Source: Blastococcus sp. TF02-09
GTDB lineage: Bacteria; Actinomycetota; Actinomycetes; Mycobacteriales; Geodermatophilaceae
Length of the DNA stretch: 64,000 nucleotides
Reading direction: 5' to 3'
Assembly (NCBI RefSeq): GCF_003319105.1
Contig: NZ_QOHH01000004.1
Coordinates: forward strand, 62,001 to 126,000
In this document: positions 54,614 to 62,460 of the stretch, one piece after another
Layout of the letters: every line of letters starts with the position of its first letter
How positions within the stretch are numbered: the stretch's first letter is position 1
Notes under the pieces: model-generated
Seen by the model: only the letters and a program-made list of their open reading frames with translations
Told to the model about the DNA's origin: nothing
The model's database searches: none
Translations under genes and position numbers: made by a program

Positions 54614-55632
54614 CCAGCATCAGTTCCGTCGGGCGTGCGCTGGCCGGGGACGACCCCGAGCACACCCTGTACGGGCCGGTCCCCGATGTGGCCGGGGAGC
54701 GCGGGTACACCGACTCCCCGCCGCGGGTCGGCTTCTTCACCGACACGTCGATCTGCATCGGCTGCAAGGCCTGCGAGGTCGCCTGCAAGGAGTGGAACAC
54801 CCTCCCGATGGACGACGCGCACGGCCAGGTCGACGCGCTCGGGCTGACCGGGGAGTCCTACGACAACACGGGGATACTCGGGGCGAACAGCTGGCGGCAC
54901 GTGGCCTTCGTCGAGCAGAGCCGGACGGTCGACCTGCCAATGCCCACCCTCGGCCTGCCGGGTGCCCGGCCGCTCGATGACCACCCGACCGTGCACGGAG
55001 GCGTGCCCGCGGCGACGACGGCGGTCGAGCAGACCGACCCGCAGCAGACCGCCTCCGGAGACCGGGAGATCCGCTGGCTGATGAGCTCGGACGTGTGCAA
55101 GCACTGCACGCACGCCGGGTGCCTGGACGTGTGCCCCACCGGCTCGCTGTTCCGTACCGAGTTCGGCACCGTCGTCGTGCAGGAGGACATCTGCAACGGC
55201 TGCGGGTACTGCGTCCCGGCCTGTCCGTACGGGGTCATCGACCAGCGGCAGGACGACGGCCGCGTCTTCAAGTGCACCCTCTGCTACGACCGCACCATCG
55301 ACGGGCTGCAGCCAGCCTGCGCCACGGCCTGCCCCACCCAGTCCATCCAGTTCGGCGACCTCGACGACCTGCGTGCCCGCGCCGACGCCCGGCTCGCCGC
55401 GCTGCAGGAGCGCGGCGTGGAGGGCGTGCGGCTCTACGGGCGGGACGAGGACGACGGCGTCGGGGGAGCGGGGGCGTTCTTCCTGCTGCTCGACGAGCCG
55501 GAGGTCTACGGCCTGCCGCCGGACCCGGTCGTCACCACGCGGGACCTCCCGGCGATGTGGCGGCACGCGGCGGCCGCGGCGCTCGGGCTGGTGGGTCTGA
55601 TCGGCTCGGCCTTCCTGCGGCGGCGGCCGTGA
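54610..55632 (+). CDS. fdhB: Formate dehydrogenase beta subunit (4Fe-4S ferredoxin-type)
   Basis: 340-residue electron-transfer subunit. It has four ferredoxin-type clusters: CIGCKACEVACKEWN, CKHCTHAGCLDVCPTGSL, CNGCGYCVPACPYGVID, and CTLCYDR with the late CATACPTQSI, the set found in FdnH/FdoH. A single C-terminal hydrophobic helix (AAAALGLVGLIGSAFLRR) anchors it in the membrane. It passes electrons from the alpha subunit to the membrane subunit. GTG start overlaps the alpha stop by 4 nt and its own stop overlaps the NrfD gene by 4 nt. Confidence 0.92.
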   Translation: MTSISSVGRALAGDDPEHTLYGPVPDVAGERGYTDSPPRVGFFTDTSICIGCKACEVACKEWNTLPMDDAHGQVDALGLTGESYDNTGILGANSWRHVAFVEQSRTVDLPMPTLGLPGARPLDDHPTVHGGVPAATTAVEQTDPQQTASGDREIRWLMSSDVCKHCTHAGCLDVCPTGSLFRTEFGTVVVQEDICNGCGYCVPACPYGVIDQRQDDGRVFKCTLCYDRTIDGLQPACATACPTQSIQFGDLDDLRARADARLAALQERGVEGVRLYGRDEDDGVGGAGAFFLLLDEPEVYGLPPDPVVTTRDLPAMWRHAAAAALGLVGLIGSAFLRRRP

Positions 55633-56672
55633 CGGGGTCCGATCGTGATCCCGGTGCGGGCTGGCGGCGGGCGGACGGTGCGCCGGCGCAGGGGCGCGAG
55701 CGGCGCAGGCGGCGTGGTCGTGGCCGCGGGCGGGACTTCTCGATGGTGGAGGAGGCCGAGTTCACCTCCTACTACGGGCGGCCGGTGGTCAAGGCCCCGG
55801 TGTGGAAGCAGCCCGACGTCCCGCTGTACCTGTTCCTCGGCGGGGCGGCGGGTGCGTCGTCGCTGATCGGGACGCTCGCCGACGTCACGCGCCGGCCGGG
55901 CCTGTCGACGGTGGGCCACCGGGTCGCGGCCGCCGGTGCCCTGACGTCGGTGGGGTTCCTCATCCACGACCTGGGCCGGCCCGCACGCTTCCTGCACATG
56001 CTGCGCGTGTTCAAACCGACGTCGCCGCTCTCGGTGGGCTCGTGGATCCTCGCCCCGTTCAGCGCGCTCGCGACGGCGACCGCCGGCGCCGAGGTCCTCG
56101 GGTGGCTGGCCCGGCTGCGCCGGGTGTCCGGCGCCCTCGCCGCGGTCCTCGGCGGGCCCTTGACCACGTACACCGCGGTCCTGCTCGCGAACACCTCCAC
56201 GCCGTCCTGGCACGAGGTGCACGTCGAGCTGCCCTACGTCTTCGCCGGGTCGGCCGCCGCCGCCGGCGGTGGGATCTGCCTGGCCCTGGCGCCGCCGGCC
56301 GAGGCCGGCCCGGCGCGGACCGTGGCGGCGGTGGGGGCGGCCGTGGAGCTCGGCCTGATGCACCGCGTCGAGCATGGGCACGGGCTGCTCAGCGAGCCCT
56401 ACCGGCAGGGCCGCGCCGGCACGCTGCTGCGGCTCGCGCGGGCCTGCACCGCGGCGGGCGGGCTCCTGGCGCCGCTGTCCGGGCGGAACCGCGCGCTCGC
56501 CGCCGCGAGCGGCACCCTGCTCGCCGCCGGGTCGGCGCTCACCCGGTTCGGGATCTTCGACGCCGGCGTGGCCAGCGCGAAGGACCCGCGCTACACCGTC
56601 GAGCCGCAGCGCGAGCGCATCCGTGCCCGTGAGGCGGCCGCCGCGCTGGACGCCGGGCGCACCGGTGCCTGA
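55629..56672 (+). CDS. nrfD: NrfD-type membrane subunit of formate dehydrogenase
   Basis: 347-residue polytopic protein of the NrfD/PsrC group, which links Fe-S subunits to the quinone pool. A basic N terminus of about 38 residues is followed by the entry motif WKQPDVPLYLFLGGAAGASS, then about eight helices, among them FLIHDLGRPARFLHMLRVFK and SVGSWILAPFSALATATAGA, the typical NrfD helices, and the late LLTRFGIFDAG-like LTRFGIFDAGVASAKDPRYT. It replaces the cytochrome b subunit of E. coli-type formate dehydrogenase-N. GTG start in a 4-nt overlap with fdhB. Confidence 0.88.
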   Translation: MTGSDRDPGAGWRRADGAPAQGRERRRRRGRGRGRDFSMVEEAEFTSYYGRPVVKAPVWKQPDVPLYLFLGGAAGASSLIGTLADVTRRPGLSTVGHRVAAAGALTSVGFLIHDLGRPARFLHMLRVFKPTSPLSVGSWILAPFSALATATAGAEVLGWLARLRRVSGALAAVLGGPLTTYTAVLLANTSTPSWHEVHVELPYVFAGSAAAAGGGICLALAPPAEAGPARTVAAVGAAVELGLMHRVEHGHGLLSEPYRQGRAGTLLRLARACTAAGGLLAPLSGRNRALAAASGTLLAAGSALTRFGIFDAGVASAKDPRYTVEPQRERIRAREAAAALDAGRTGA

Positions 56673-57066
56673 GCCGGTGCCCGCAGGAGCGGTCCGGGTT
56701 CTGGCTACGGTCGGTGCCGCGTGGGGCCTGGCGCTCCTGACCCGGCCACGGTCGGTCGTACGGGCCGTGTGCCCCGAGCTGCCAGCGTCCCGGCGCTGGG
56801 CGGTGTCCCTGCTGGGCGCTCGGCTCGTCGTGCAGCACGGCCTCCTCTTCGCACGGCCGAGCCCGTCCCTGCTCCGTGCGGCCACGGTGCTCGACGTCGT
56901 GCACGCCGCGTCGATGCTCCCGCTGTTGCCGGACACCCGGTACAGACGCGCCGCCGGCACCAGCGGCGGGGTCGCGGCCGTCTCGGCTGCCGTCACGGCG
57001 GTCATGGGCCTCCGTGGGATCGGCGGCCCCACCGGAGGGACCGGGCGAGGGCTGTCACCGGTGTGA
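56665..57066 (+). CDS. Small membrane protein at the end of the formate dehydrogenase operon
   Basis: 133-residue protein, unassigned, with three or four hydrophobic stretches (LATVGAAWGLALL, SLLGARLVVQHGLLFA, AATVLDVVHAASMLPLLP, GVAAVSAAVTAVMGL). It starts at GTG 56665, overlapping the NrfD gene by 8 nt with no clear ribosome site, so its translation probably depends on that gene. It could be an assembly factor, but that is only a guess from position. The following 165 bp up to mftD hold no gene. Confidence 0.55.
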   Translation: MPEPVPAGAVRVLATVGAAWGLALLTRPRSVVRAVCPELPASRRWAVSLLGARLVVQHGLLFARPSPSLLRAATVLDVVHAASMLPLLPDTRYRRAAGTSGGVAAVSAAVTAVMGLRGIGGPTGGTGRGLSPV

Positions 57067-57231
57067 CGACCACCAATCCGGACGCCTCCCGGTGGGTGCA
57101 CTGCTTCTTTGCGGCCGTGTGACGATCCGTGGTCCCGGGTGTCCGGGTCACCGAGCGGGGCAGGTGCCGGGAACAGAACGACACGAGCTGAGACCGCAGC
57201 TCGATCGATCCCGCCTCCTGGACGGAGTCCC

Positions 57232-58485
57232 ATGGCGAGCACGAGGAACTGGTTCGAGACCGTCAACGAGGCCCAGTGGCGGGCGAAGAAGCGGCTGCCG
57301 CGGTCGGTCTACCTAGCCTTGCTGGCCTCCACCGAGCGCGGGTTGACCCTGTCGGACAACGTCGGTGCCTTCGACGAGTTGGCCTGGCGGCCGCGGATCG
57401 GGGACCTGCCCGGGGAGCGGGACCTGAGCACCACGGTGCTCGGCCACGAAATCTCGATGCCTCTGCTGATCTCCCCGGTGGGCGTGCAGGCGGTGCACCC
57501 CGAGGGGGAGGTGGCTGTCGCCCGAGCCGCCAAGGAGGAGGGCACCGCGATGGGGCTGTCGTCGTTCGGCAGCAAGCCGGTGGAGGAGGTCGCCGAGGCC
57601 AACCCGCTGACCTTCCTGCAGACCTACTGGGTCGGCACGCGGGACGAGATCTTGGCCCGTGCCGAGCGTGGCAAGGCCGCCGGCGCCAAGGCGTTCATCC
57701 TCACTCTGGACTGGTCGTTCGCCTCCCGCCGCGACTGGGGGAGCCCGCCGATCCCGCAGGCGATCGACCTCAAGACGATGGTGCGGTTCGCCCCGGAGGT
57801 GATCCGCAAGCCGCGGTACCTGGCCACATACCTCCGACACCTGCAACTGCCCGAGCTGGGCGTACCCAACATCGGCGCGGTGGGGGAGGAGCCCCCCGGG
57901 TTCTTCGACGCCTACGGCCAGTGGATGCAGACCCCGCCGCCCAGCTGGGACGACCTGGCCTGGCTGGTCGACCAGCTGGACCTGCCGGTGATGATCAAGG
58001 GCGTCAGCCACCCGGACGACGCCCGCCGGGCCGTGGACATCGGCGCGGCCGCCCTCTCGGTCTCCAACCACGGCGGCAACAACCTGGACGGCACTCCCGG
58101 CTCGATCCGCTCGCTGCCCGGAGTCGTCGACGCGGTCGGCGGGCAGATCGAGATCCTCTTCGACGGTGGCATCCGCCGCGGTGCGGACGCGGTGAAGGCG
58201 CTGGCGCTCGGAGCCCGTGCGGTGATGATCGGCCGTGCCTACCTGTGGGGCATGGCCGCGAACGGTGAGCAGGGCGTGCGCAACGTGCTGTCGATCCTGC
58301 GCAGCGGCATCGACGAGGCGTTGCTGGGCCTCGGGCACGCCTCGGTGCACGACGTCCGCCGCGAAGACGTCATCGTCCCCGCTGGTTTCACCCGGCAGGA
58401 CGGCGCCCCGGCGCCCGCTGCGGCGGCGGTCGCGGCGCTCCCCGTTCCCCGGCAGTCACCCCCGCAGTCCGCGCCGGAGGGCTGA
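57232..58485 (+). CDS. mftD: Alpha-hydroxy-acid-oxidase-like protein MftD (mycofactocin maturation)
   Basis: 417-residue FMN-dependent enzyme of the lactate-oxidase fold. NWFETVNEAQWRAKKRLPRSVYLALLA is the signature N terminus of MftD, which finishes the redox-active mycofactocin core by oxidative deamination. Further motifs are LLISPVGVQAVHPEGE, FILTLDWSFASRR, ALSVSNHGGNNLDG and ILFDGGIRRGADAVKALALG (FMN and phosphate sites). The C-terminal Pro/Ala tail is low complexity. No mftA, B, C, E or F is nearby. ATG with GGAG upstream. The next SDR starts in the same frame 4 bases after its stop. Confidence 0.9.
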   Translation: MASTRNWFETVNEAQWRAKKRLPRSVYLALLASTERGLTLSDNVGAFDELAWRPRIGDLPGERDLSTTVLGHEISMPLLISPVGVQAVHPEGEVAVARAAKEEGTAMGLSSFGSKPVEEVAEANPLTFLQTYWVGTRDEILARAERGKAAGAKAFILTLDWSFASRRDWGSPPIPQAIDLKTMVRFAPEVIRKPRYLATYLRHLQLPELGVPNIGAVGEEPPGFFDAYGQWMQTPPPSWDDLAWLVDQLDLPVMIKGVSHPDDARRAVDIGAAALSVSNHGGNNLDGTPGSIRSLPGVVDAVGGQIEILFDGGIRRGADAVKALALGARAVMIGRAYLWGMAANGEQGVRNVLSILRSGIDEALLGLGHASVHDVRREDVIVPAGFTRQDGAPAPAAAAVAALPVPRQSPPQSAPEG

Positions 58486-58491
58486 GCGACG
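58476..58491 (+). promoter_or_regulatory. Ribosome site and apparent ACG start of the first mycofactocin-coupled SDR
   Basis: GGAGG at 58476-58480 is 8 nt before ACG at 58489. In frame with the SDR there is no ATG, GTG, TTG or CTG between the mftD stop (58483-58485) and the Rossmann motif, and the next possible start (GTG 58558) would remove the cofactor loop. ACG is therefore the best start, read as Met in MGALEGKVAVITGAARG. Confidence 0.55.
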
Positions 58492-59322
58492 GGCGCCCTC
58501 GAGGGGAAGGTCGCCGTCATCACCGGCGCGGCGCGGGGCCAGGGCCGCAGCCACGCCGTGCGGATGGCGCACGAGGGAGCCGACGTGATCGCCGTCGACC
58601 TGTGCGGCCAGATCAGCACGGTGCCCTACCCGATGGGAACTCCGGACGACCTGGCCGAGACGGTGCGGCTGGTCGAGGCGCTGGGCCGCAGGGTCGTGGC
58701 GACCCGCGCCGACGTCCGGGACACCGCGGCGGTCCAGCAGGCGGTCGACGACGGCGTGACGCGGCTCGGCCGGCTGGACGTCGTCGTCGCCAATGCCGGC
58801 GTCACCAGCTACGCCCCGGCCGAGGACATCAGCGACGCGATGTGGGACGACGTCGTCGGCACCTGCCTCTCCGGAGCCTTCCGCACCGCGCGGGCGTCGA
58901 TCCCGCATCTGAAGGCACAGGGCGCCGGCGCGATGGTGCTCATCAGCTCCACCGAGGGGCTGGTGGCCAACCAGCACATGGCGCACTACACCGCGGCCAA
59001 GCACGGTGTCGTCGGGCTGGCGAAGGCGCTCGCGCTGGAACTCGCGCCGCACGGGATCCGGGTGAACTCGGTGCACCCCACCTCGACGGACACCGTCATG
59101 ATCCACAACGACGCGACCTACACGCTGTTCCGGCCGGATCTGGAGCCGCGGCACGTCACCCGCGACGACGTCGACCCACCGTTCCGCGGGTTGAACGCCC
59201 TGCCCGTGCCGTGGGTGCAGCCGGACGACGTCACCGACGCGGTGGCCTGGCTGGTCAGCGACGCGGCCCGCTACGTCACGGGCATCCAGCTGCCGGTCGA
59301 CGCCGGCGCCACCACGACATGA
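58489..59322 (+). CDS. Mycofactocin-coupled SDR family oxidoreductase (copy 1)
   Basis: 277-residue short-chain dehydrogenase of the class that uses mycofactocin as electron carrier for a tightly held NAD. It opens GALEGKVAVITGAARGQGRS with the GxxxGxG loop, followed by HAVRMAHEGADVIAVDLC, the catalytic Ser of MVLISSTEGLVANQHM, Tyr/Lys in HYTAAKHGVVGLAKAL, and TGIQLPVDAG at the end. Shares the whole length with copies 2 and 3. Begins with ACG, see the separate entry. Substrate is probably an alcohol or lipid-like compound. Confidence 0.85.
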   Translation, partial: TGALEGKVAVITGAARGQGRSHAVRMAHEGADVIAVDLCGQISTVPYPMGTPDDLAETVRLVEALGRRVVATRADVRDTAAVQQAVDDGVTRLGRLDVVVANAGVTSYAPAEDISDAMWDDVVGTCLSGAFRTARASIPHLKAQGAGAMVLISSTEGLVANQHMAHYTAAKHGVVGLAKALALELAPHGIRVNSVHPTSTDTVMIHNDATYTLFRPDLEPRHVTRDDVDPPFRGLNALPVPWVQPDDVTDAVAWLVSDAARYVTGIQLPVDAGATTT

Positions 59323-59418
59323 CCTCCATCGCGCACAGCGGGCCTCGGCCGGTTGCGCGCGATGGCCGCGGCAGCTCCCAGCCCCGGAGCGGGCCGTACC
59401 CCGACCGAGAGGAATCTC

Positions 59419-60249
59419 ATGGGAAAGCTCGATGGAAAGGTCGCCTTCGTGACCGGCGCGGCTCGTGGCCAGGGCCGCAGCCATGCCGTGCATCTGGCGC
59501 GGGAGGGGGCGGACGTCATCGCCGTCGACCTGTGCAGCCAGGTGGACACCGTGCCCTACGACCTGGCGACCCCCGACGACCTGGCGCAGACGGTCGCGGA
59601 GGTCGAGGCACTGGACCGCCGGATCGTGGCCACCCAGGCCGACGTCCGCGACGGCGCGGCGATGAAGCGAGCCGTGGATGACGGTGTCGCCCAGCTCGGC
59701 CGGTTGGACATCGTCGTGGCGAATGCCGGGATCCTCAGCTTCTCGACCGCGGAGGAGATGCCCGACGAGATGTGGGACGACATGATCGCCACCAACCTGT
59801 CGGGCCAGTTCAAGGCGGTCCGACCGGCGATCCCGCACCTGAAGGCCAACGACGACGGCGGGGCGATCGTGATCACCAGCTCGACCGCCGGCCTCCGGGG
59901 GATCCAGAACCTGGCGCACTACACGGCAGCCAAGCACGGCGTCGTCGGCCTGGTGAAGGTGCTCGCTCTGGAGCTCGCGCCGGACAAGATCCGGGTCAAC
60001 TCGGTGCACCCGACCAACGTGAACACCGACATGATCCAGAACCAGTCGACGTACTCGAACTTCCGGCCCGACCTGGACAACCCGGGCAAGGACGAGGTGC
60101 AGGACACCTTCGCCAGCCTCAACGCACTGCCGATCCCGTGGGTGGAGCCCGCCGACGTCAGCGAGGCGATCCTCTACCTGGTCTCCGACGCCGGCCGCTA
60201 CGTCACCGGCATCCAGCTGCCGGTCGACGCCGGGATGGTGGTCAAGTGA
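59419..60249 (+). CDS. Mycofactocin-coupled SDR family oxidoreductase (copy 2)
   Basis: 276-residue homologue of copy 1, with about 60% identity judged by eye. NAD loop VTGAARGQGRSHAV, DVIAVDLCSQVDTVPYDL, Ser in VITSSTAGLRGIQNL, HYTAAKHGVVGLVKVL, and the C-terminal TGIQLPVDAGMVVK. The AARGQGRS loop and DDL-AQTV segment mark the mycofactocin-coupled subfamily. ATG with GAGAGGAA upstream. It is separated from copy 1 by 96 bp and overlaps copy 3 by 1 nt (TGATG). Confidence 0.88.
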   Translation: MGKLDGKVAFVTGAARGQGRSHAVHLAREGADVIAVDLCSQVDTVPYDLATPDDLAQTVAEVEALDRRIVATQADVRDGAAMKRAVDDGVAQLGRLDIVVANAGILSFSTAEEMPDEMWDDMIATNLSGQFKAVRPAIPHLKANDDGGAIVITSSTAGLRGIQNLAHYTAAKHGVVGLVKVLALELAPDKIRVNSVHPTNVNTDMIQNQSTYSNFRPDLDNPGKDEVQDTFASLNALPIPWVEPADVSEAILYLVSDAGRYVTGIQLPVDAGMVVK

Positions 60250-61082
60250 TGGCCGGGCGACTCGAGGGCAAGGTCGCCTTCATCACCGGTGCCGCGCGCG
60301 GCCAGGGCCGCAGCCACGCGCTGCGGCTGGCCGAGGAGGGCGCCGACATCATCGCCGTCGACATCGCCGCCCCGGTGGAGACGATCCAGATGTACCCACC
60401 GGCGACCGAGGACGACCTGGCGGAGACCGTCCGCCAGGTGGAGGCACTCGACCGCCGGATCGTCGCCACCCAGGCCGACGTCCGCGACCCGGCGGCGCTG
60501 AGGTCCGCCGTCGACGACGGCGTCGCCCAGCTCGGCACGTTGGACATCGTGCTCGCCAATGCCGGCGTGTTCGAGATCTTCCCGGCTCTGGAGCTCTCCG
60601 ACGAGGCCTGGCGGGAGATGATCGACATCAACCTGACCGGCGTGTGGAACACCTGCAAGGTGAGCCTGCCGCACCTGGTGGAGAACGGCGGGGGAGCGAT
60701 GGTGCTCACCAGCTCGACCGCCGGGCTGAAGGGAACGCCGAACACGATCCACTACACCGCGGCCAAGCACGGCGTCGTCGGGATCATGCGCACGCTGGCC
60801 AACGAGTTCGCGCCCCACTCGATCCGGGTCAACACCGTGCACCCCACGGGGGTGGACACGGTGATGATCCAGAACGAGAAGACCCGCGGGCTGTTCCTGG
60901 GAGGCGCCGAGAACCCGACGCGGGAGCAGGCCGCCGAGGCGTTCGAGGCCACCAACGCGCTACCGGTGCCGTGGGTCGAGTCCCGGGACATCTCCAACGC
61001 GATCCTGTTCCTCGTCTCCGACGAGGCGCGGTACATCACCGGGGTCGCCCTGCCGGTCGACGCTGGCTACACCATCAAGTAG
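60249..61082 (+). CDS. Mycofactocin-coupled SDR family oxidoreductase (copy 3)
   Basis: 277-residue third copy. FITGAARGQGRSHALRLAEE, VDIAAPVETIQMYPPATEDD, MVLTSSTAGLKGTPNTIHY, TAAKHGVVGIMRTLANEF and the final TGVALPVDAGYTIK. ATG 60249 overlaps the stop of copy 2 by one base; the GTG at 60246 directly before it adds one residue and is not needed. It ends with TAG six bases before a large hairpin. The three copies probably differ in substrate, since the segment after SSTAGL and the C-terminal loop vary most. Confidence 0.9.
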   Translation: MAGRLEGKVAFITGAARGQGRSHALRLAEEGADIIAVDIAAPVETIQMYPPATEDDLAETVRQVEALDRRIVATQADVRDPAALRSAVDDGVAQLGTLDIVLANAGVFEIFPALELSDEAWREMIDINLTGVWNTCKVSLPHLVENGGGAMVLTSSTAGLKGTPNTIHYTAAKHGVVGIMRTLANEFAPHSIRVNTVHPTGVDTVMIQNEKTRGLFLGGAENPTREQAAEAFEATNALPVPWVESRDISNAILFLVSDEARYITGVALPVDAGYTIK

Positions 61083-61087
61083 TGGTC

Positions 61088-61122
61088 ACCCGGTACCGGG
61101 CTCCGAATGCCCGGTACCGGGT
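61088..61122 (+). terminator. Hairpin terminator after the SDR array
   Basis: A 14-bp arm (61088-61101) is the reverse complement of 61109-61122 around a 7-nt loop. Each arm itself contains the palindrome CCCGGTACCGGG (61089-61100 and 61110-61121), so two identical dyads lie 21 nt apart. It starts 6 nt after the last SDR stop, which fits a terminator; the double dyad would also suit a dimeric DNA-binding protein. Confidence 0.7.
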
Positions 61123-61240
61123 TGCCGATCGGGGTTCGGCGAGGTCGCGATCAGCGTCCCGCCCGCAGGCTTCGCTGTCGGCAGGACTGCCGGGGGAGCT
61201 TCGGCTCGGTGTCCGCGGAACGACCGGGGTGGGCGCGGCG

Positions 61241-61879
61241 TCAGCCGCAGCCGGGGCCGTCCTCGGCGGGGCGGGCGATGGGCTCCTGCGGTGGAGTCTG
61301 CGAGGCAATGGCCGGGAGGTCGGCAGACGCTGTCCGACCGAACTCCTGCGTGGCCCACACCGAACCGTCGGCGGCGCAGACCACGCCGATCCCGAGCCGA
61401 TCGAAGCCGGGATTGAGGACGTTGACCCGATGCTCGTCCGAGCGCATCCAGCCGACGTGGAGGACCCCGGCCGGCACCGCCGCGGACGACGTGGCGATGT
61501 TCTCGCCCATGGCGCGGAGCCCCTCGACGTCTCCACTGCCCAACACCTCACCGATGTCCTGGTGTTCGAACCGGCCGCTCTGCGCCATGGACTCACTCCA
61601 GCTACGGGCCACCGCAGCCAGCTGGTCGCTCCAGCCGACGGGGGCCAGACCGCGCGCCGTCCGCTCGGCGTTGACCCGGTCGAAGATCGCGCGAGCCATG
61701 CGTTCCTCGGCCGGAGTGGCCCCGTCACCGGCCGGCGGGGTGGTGGAGGGCGGTGCGGTGCTCCCCACGTCGGTCCCGACGGCCACGCACCCGGGCAGGA
61801 GCGCGCACAGGACGAACAGGACGAGTGCCGTGCCCACGCGGCTTCCCCGGGCGGACGCCGCACCTCGGCGAGAGGACAC
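61241..61879 (-). CDS. CAP-domain lipoprotein (SCP-like)
   Basis: 212-residue exported lipoprotein. Signal region GTALVLFVLCALLPGC with the lipobox cysteine, then a Thr/Pro linker and a CAP domain: IFDRVNAERTARGLAPVGWS, ARSWSESMAQSGRFEHQDIG, the GENIATSSAAVPAGVLHVGW core with the conserved Glu, RSDEHRVNVLNPGFDRLGIG with the His/Asn pair, and VWATQEFGR. Such proteins are surface factors of unknown molecular role. GTG start. Divergent spacing of 9 bp to the PRC gene upstream. Confidence 0.88.
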   Translation of the reverse strand: MSSRRGAASARGSRVGTALVLFVLCALLPGCVAVGTDVGSTAPPSTTPPAGDGATPAEERMARAIFDRVNAERTARGLAPVGWSDQLAAVARSWSESMAQSGRFEHQDIGEVLGSGDVEGLRAMGENIATSSAAVPAGVLHVGWMRSDEHRVNVLNPGFDRLGIGVVCAADGSVWATQEFGRTASADLPAIASQTPPQEPIARPAEDGPGCG

Positions 61880-61888
61880 GCGCGGCGC

Positions 61889-62314
61889 TCAGAACGGGAA
61901 GCCGGGGTACCGGTAGCCCGCGCCCCAGAACGGTGCGGCGCCCCACCACCCGTAGACGCCGTCGTAGTAGTCCGGCCGGGCGGCGACCTCCGGGTCATAG
62001 GCGGGGACGCCGCCCATGCCATTGCGCTCGCGGTCGATGTGGACCCGATCGGTGTCGACGGAGACGACGGCGTCCACCGGGACGAGGTAGTGCGACGTCC
62101 CGATGCCGAGGAACCCTCCCTCGCCAACCCGCAGAAGGCGGACCCTGTTCTCCCGGTCGTCGACGAGGAGGTCGTCGACGCGGCCGACCTCGTCACCGTT
62201 GCGGTCGACGACCGTTCGGCCGCGGACGTCGGCAGCCGGGTCGGCGACGGTCAGCTCGGTCTCGCTCAGCGGGTACAGGGTCGCCGTGCCGAGGGAGTCT
62301 TCTCCGTTGGTCAT
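61889..62314 (-). CDS. PRC-barrel domain protein
   Basis: 141-residue cytoplasmic protein with a PRC barrel: DPAADVRGRTVVDRNGDEVG, RVDDLLVDDRENRVRLLRV and FLGIGTSHYLVPVDAVVSVD. A Tyr/Trp/Gly-rich tail (YYDGVYGWWGAAPFWGAGYR) is found in related stress proteins of Actinobacteria. Function unknown. ATG near 62314. It sits between the CAP lipoprotein (10 bp) and the antiporter, all leftward, and is probably part of one transcript. Confidence 0.88.
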   Translation of the reverse strand: MTNGEDSLGTATLYPLSETELTVADPAADVRGRTVVDRNGDEVGRVDDLLVDDRENRVRLLRVGEGGFLGIGTSHYLVPVDAVVSVDTDRVHIDRERNGMGGVPAYDPEVAARPDYYDGVYGWWGAAPFWGAGYRYPGFPF

Positions 62315-62460
62315 GTCAGTTCGCCTCGTGATCGCCGTAGCGGTGGCTCGGGCTTGGCCGCGGTACGCCTACCCCCTGGTGCCGCAGCGAAGCGGACGTC
62401 ATCGGATCGCAACGTCCGCCTCCAGGGCCGCCGAAGTCATGAATCCGTCCGGCTCCAGCG

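Noticed and set aside
58558-59322. Start of the first SDR at GTG 58558
   Set aside because: It would delete the NAD-binding TGAARGQG loop that copies 2 and 3 retain.
61088-61122. Insertion-sequence terminal repeats made of CCCGGTACCGGG
   Set aside because: No transposase, no target duplication, and the pair lies directly past a stop codon. A terminator is more economical.
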